Shown: positions 20,928 to 22,315 of the stretch, piece by piece
How the letters are laid out: every line of letters begins with the position of its first letter
How positions within the stretch are numbered: position 1 is the first letter of the stretch
IMG/VR virus record: IMGVR_UViG_3300045885_000314
Location: 1-22,315 of that record
DNA length: 22,315 nucleotides
Source: a virus
Reading direction: 5' to 3' (one strand)
Translations under genes and position numbers: made by a program
The notes under the pieces: model-generated
Seen by the model: the letters and a program-made list of their open reading frames with translations, nothing else
Told to the model about the DNA's origin: nothing
Database searches by the model: none

Positions 20928-21396
20928 TGCGATACCTCCTTACAACCTCAAGAGCTTCTTCTTCAGAAGTATACGAGCCTAGGTTTATTCTCACTCCATT
21001 AACGAAGGGCCTGACTCTATACCTGTTACCATGTCTCTCTATTATTCGAGCACTCTTGCTTCTATAAGAATTAAGGGCATTTCCTCTTTTAGAGACAAGA
21101 CGTAAGTTTTCTTTTCTATTGTCTAGTGTATTTTCGTTGATGTGGTCAACTATAGTTCCATCTCCTTTTGTGAGCTGGAGAATAAATCTGTGGAGAAGAA
21201 CAGTCCCGTATTTAGGATCTTTTCTCATAACCCTAAATCTACCATCTTCCTGGCGAAATACGCACCAGGTATACGGAGAGACTCGCGGCCAGTCCTCCTC
21301 ATCTATGAGGACTGTTCGCTCGCCCCAAGCCTCGCCAACGAGAACTATCTTATAGATTGGATCAGCCACGTCTCTGGCTTTTGGAATATCGCTCAT
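20911..21396 (-). CDS. HNH-AP2 homing-type endonuclease with UDG N-terminal fragment
   Basis: A 161-residue protein. Residues 1-26 are not HNH sequence: PIYKIVLVGEAWGE (13-26) is the start of a UDG domain, interrupted right at its catalytic motif. Residues of about 28-110 are an HNH endonuclease of the phage homing type (TVLIDEEDWPRVSPYTW; LLHRFILQL at 67-75; DHINENTLDNRKENLRL at 84-100; a following NALNSY). Residues of about 119-157 form an AP2-like DNA-binding repeat (HGNRYRVRPFVNGVRINLGS, then YTSEEEALE). The stop lies 17 bases inside the downstream UDG gene. Composition is more AT-rich than most neighbours, consistent with recent arrival. The start (21396) overlaps the previous stop (TAATG); AGGA is a weak binding site. 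Confidence 0.88.
   Translation of the reverse strand: MSDIPKARDVADPIYKIVLVGEAWGERTVLIDEEDWPRVSPYTWCVFRQEDGRFRVMRKDPKYGTVLLHRFILQLTKGDGTIVDHINENTLDNRKENLRLVSKRGNALNSYRSKSARIIERHGNRYRVRPFVNGVRINLGSYTSEEEALEVVRRYRNASSV
20935..20941 (-). promoter_or_regulatory. Near-perfect ribosome binding site for the UDG restart
   Basis: AAGGAGG, 7 bases before the ATG at 20927, lies inside the last codons of the HNH gene. It fixes the UDG start and allows translation after the endonuclease ORF. Confidence 0.85.
21319..21360 (-). repeat. First copy of UDG start peptide (in HNH gene)
   Basis: Fourteen codons for PIYKIVLVGEAWGE fused in frame to the HNH domain. See the recoded partner at 20880-20921. Confidence 0.9.
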
Positions 21397-21584
21397 TATA
21401 GATTTACTTCCTGTTGGAACCAGCTACTGAACTCAACAAGAGCTTTCTTTTCTTCATCATTAGCTAGCCTCCAGATATCACCATAGACAACTCCTGGTCC
21501 AAAATCTTCAGAGGCTGCATCGTTGACAGTCTCGCGGATCAGTGTGATTAGATCAGCGTACCGCCGCGTTTCGGTACTAGGCAT
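21396..21584 (-). CDS. Small hypothetical protein
   Basis: A 62-residue acidic, probably helical protein: TRRYADLITLIRETVNDAAS, then VVYGDIWRLANDEEKKALVE, and FSSWFQQEVNL at the end. No motif is recognised. Its start lies 8 bases inside the methyltransferase gene, downstream of GAAGGAGAAGG within the last methyltransferase codons, and its stop overlaps the HNH start. Both couplings and the clean frame support a real gene. Function unknown. Confidence 0.65.
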   Translation of the reverse strand: MPSTETRRYADLITLIRETVNDAASEDFGPGVVYGDIWRLANDEEKKALVEFSSWFQQEVNL

Positions 21585-22314
21585 GTTCCTTCTCCTTCTG
21601 GGCCTCGGCCGCCTTAGCCAGCTTTCGCGCCCGCTTCAGTGCATCACGAGCTAGTCCACAGAACTCGGGGTTGATTTCGAGCCCAAGCACAATTTTAGCG
21701 CCAAGCGACTCAGCCGCTCGCAAGGCACTTCCACTGCCACATGTGGGGTCGAGGAGAATTGTATTCTCGTCAACGAGCATCCGGAAGAAGTGCCGCAGCA
21801 TCGGCTCCGGTTTTTCAGACATGTGTTTGTCCCGAACTGTCGGTGCTGCATAAGCGTTAGCAACAGGGCTAACAATCTTGCGATCTCCCTTTGATCCAAA
21901 GAGACAAGTTTCGTATATTTGTCTCGGGCCACGTTCGGGGTCTGGTATGATACCGACGCCATCGCTTTTCATCCATATGAGTGGTAGAGGATTGATGTCC
22001 CAGCCCATCGCCTCGAGGGCCTGGACTGTGGGCTCGTAGAGCCGCTCGTCGCGCTTACGCATAGCGAACCAGAACATGAGATGGGCCGAGGGTGTAGTGT
22101 GGTACTTGGTCGCGTGCGCGAGTGACTCCATCAGCGCCTCCCAAGTCGAGCGACTGTCCTCATAGCCTCCGTGCGCTGGTGCCGCACCCTGGACGAAAGT
22201 GTCCGCCCCTATTCCATAGGGAAAATCGCAGTGAATGAAATTGAAACGTGGAGATACGTGCATCAGCGTCCAATCATGGAAATCTACGTTGAGGATGCTC
22301 TCCGTCTCGTCCTC
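21577..22314 (-). CDS. DNA methyltransferase (N6-adenine/N4-cytosine, beta order), 5' end outside window
   Basis: SAM-dependent DNA methyltransferase. The frame is open to the right edge; the ATG at 22263 is internal, because the upstream codons (ending HDWTL) lead smoothly into the domain. Counting from that ATG, motif IV is CDFPYG at 12-17, a DFPY variant of the usual DPPY. MFWFAMRKRDERL lies at 63-75. HMSEKPEPMLRHFFRMLV at about 147-164 corresponds to the region before motif I, and motif I is LDPTCGSGSALRAAESLG at 171-188, followed by LGLEINPEFC. Motif IV before motif I defines the beta arrangement. The C-terminus is a Lys/Ala/Glu helix. No restriction enzyme is adjacent, so it is likely an orphan phage enzyme protecting its own DNA (inference). 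Confidence 0.88.
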   Translation of the reverse strand, partial: EDETESILNVDFHDWTLMHVSPRFNFIHCDFPYGIGADTFVQGAAPAHGGYEDSRSTWEALMESLAHATKYHTTPSAHLMFWFAMRKRDERLYEPTVQALEAMGWDINPLPLIWMKSDGVGIIPDPERGPRQIYETCLFGSKGDRKIVSPVANAYAAPTVRDKHMSEKPEPMLRHFFRMLVDENTILLDPTCGSGSALRAAESLGAKIVLGLEINPEFCGLARDALKRARKLAKAAEAQKEKEHA

Positions 22315-22315
22315 T

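Noticed and set aside
20880-21396. Self-splicing intron joining the HNH-encoded UDG start to the downstream UDG gene
   Set aside because: The downstream ORF already contains its own copy of the same peptide plus a near-perfect ribosome binding site, so splicing would duplicate the motif. No group I core was recognisable by eye, though a covariance model search would be decisive.
1-22315. tRNA genes, CRISPR arrays, integrase or att sites
   Set aside because: No cloverleaf, regularly spaced repeats, recombinase motifs or flanking direct repeats were found by reading both strands; a dedicated tRNA search was not possible here.

Overview
The window is one continuous piece of a tailed-phage genome, most likely a short-tailed (podovirus-like) phage of a Gram-negative host. 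The evidence is a P22-style order of virion genes: portal, scaffold-like protein, major capsid protein, gp4-like connector, gp10-like tail closure protein, three ejection-type proteins and a tail fibre. A membrane/lysis cassette with a GH19 endolysin follows. GC content is moderately high but uneven. No integrase, repressor, tRNA, rRNA or CRISPR array is visible. The host cannot be named from this sequence.

Layout. Positions 3-16113 (plus strand) hold the late module. It starts with the C-terminal part of the portal (the gene enters from the left edge), then small Gly/Pro-rich proteins, scaffold, capsid protein and a decoration-like protein. A strong rho-independent terminator at 6038-6065 follows. 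After it come two small proteins, the gp4/gp10-like tail closure pair, a short coiled-coil protein, three large ejection-type proteins (the last with an ADP-ribosyltransferase-like C-terminus), the tail fibre, a 56-residue two-helix membrane protein (holin candidate), a membrane-anchored helical protein (spanin-like) and the endolysin. Positions 16140-22314 (minus strand) hold the DNA metabolism module, converging on the late module. In transcription order it runs: a DNA methyltransferase cut by the right edge, a 62-residue protein, an HNH-AP2 endonuclease, a uracil-DNA-glycosylase/3'-5' exonuclease fusion, four tiny genes, a family A DNA polymerase, and a P-loop NTPase of DUF3987/helicase type. 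Genes are packed with 1-20 nt overlaps, so each strand is probably read as a long polycistronic unit with translational coupling.

The most unusual part is 17356-21396. A SPO1-type UDG-exonuclease-polymerase chain appears to have been broken at two places. (1) An HNH-AP2 endonuclease ORF begins with a UDG N-terminal fragment (PIYKIVLVGEAWGE). The downstream UDG starts again with nearly the same peptide (PVYKIVIVGEAYGE), but with almost every shared codon changed at the wobble base. (2) The exonuclease domain is split between Exo II (on the UDG ORF) and Exo III (YNGLD, at the start of the polymerase ORF), with four tiny genes between. Three of the tiny-gene junctions carry the same sequence repeat, which encodes both a shared protein C-terminus and the next gene's ribosome binding site. 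A second unexpected pattern is a shared C-terminal peptide, [L/M]-x-x-G-[D/E]-Y, on four otherwise unrelated late proteins.
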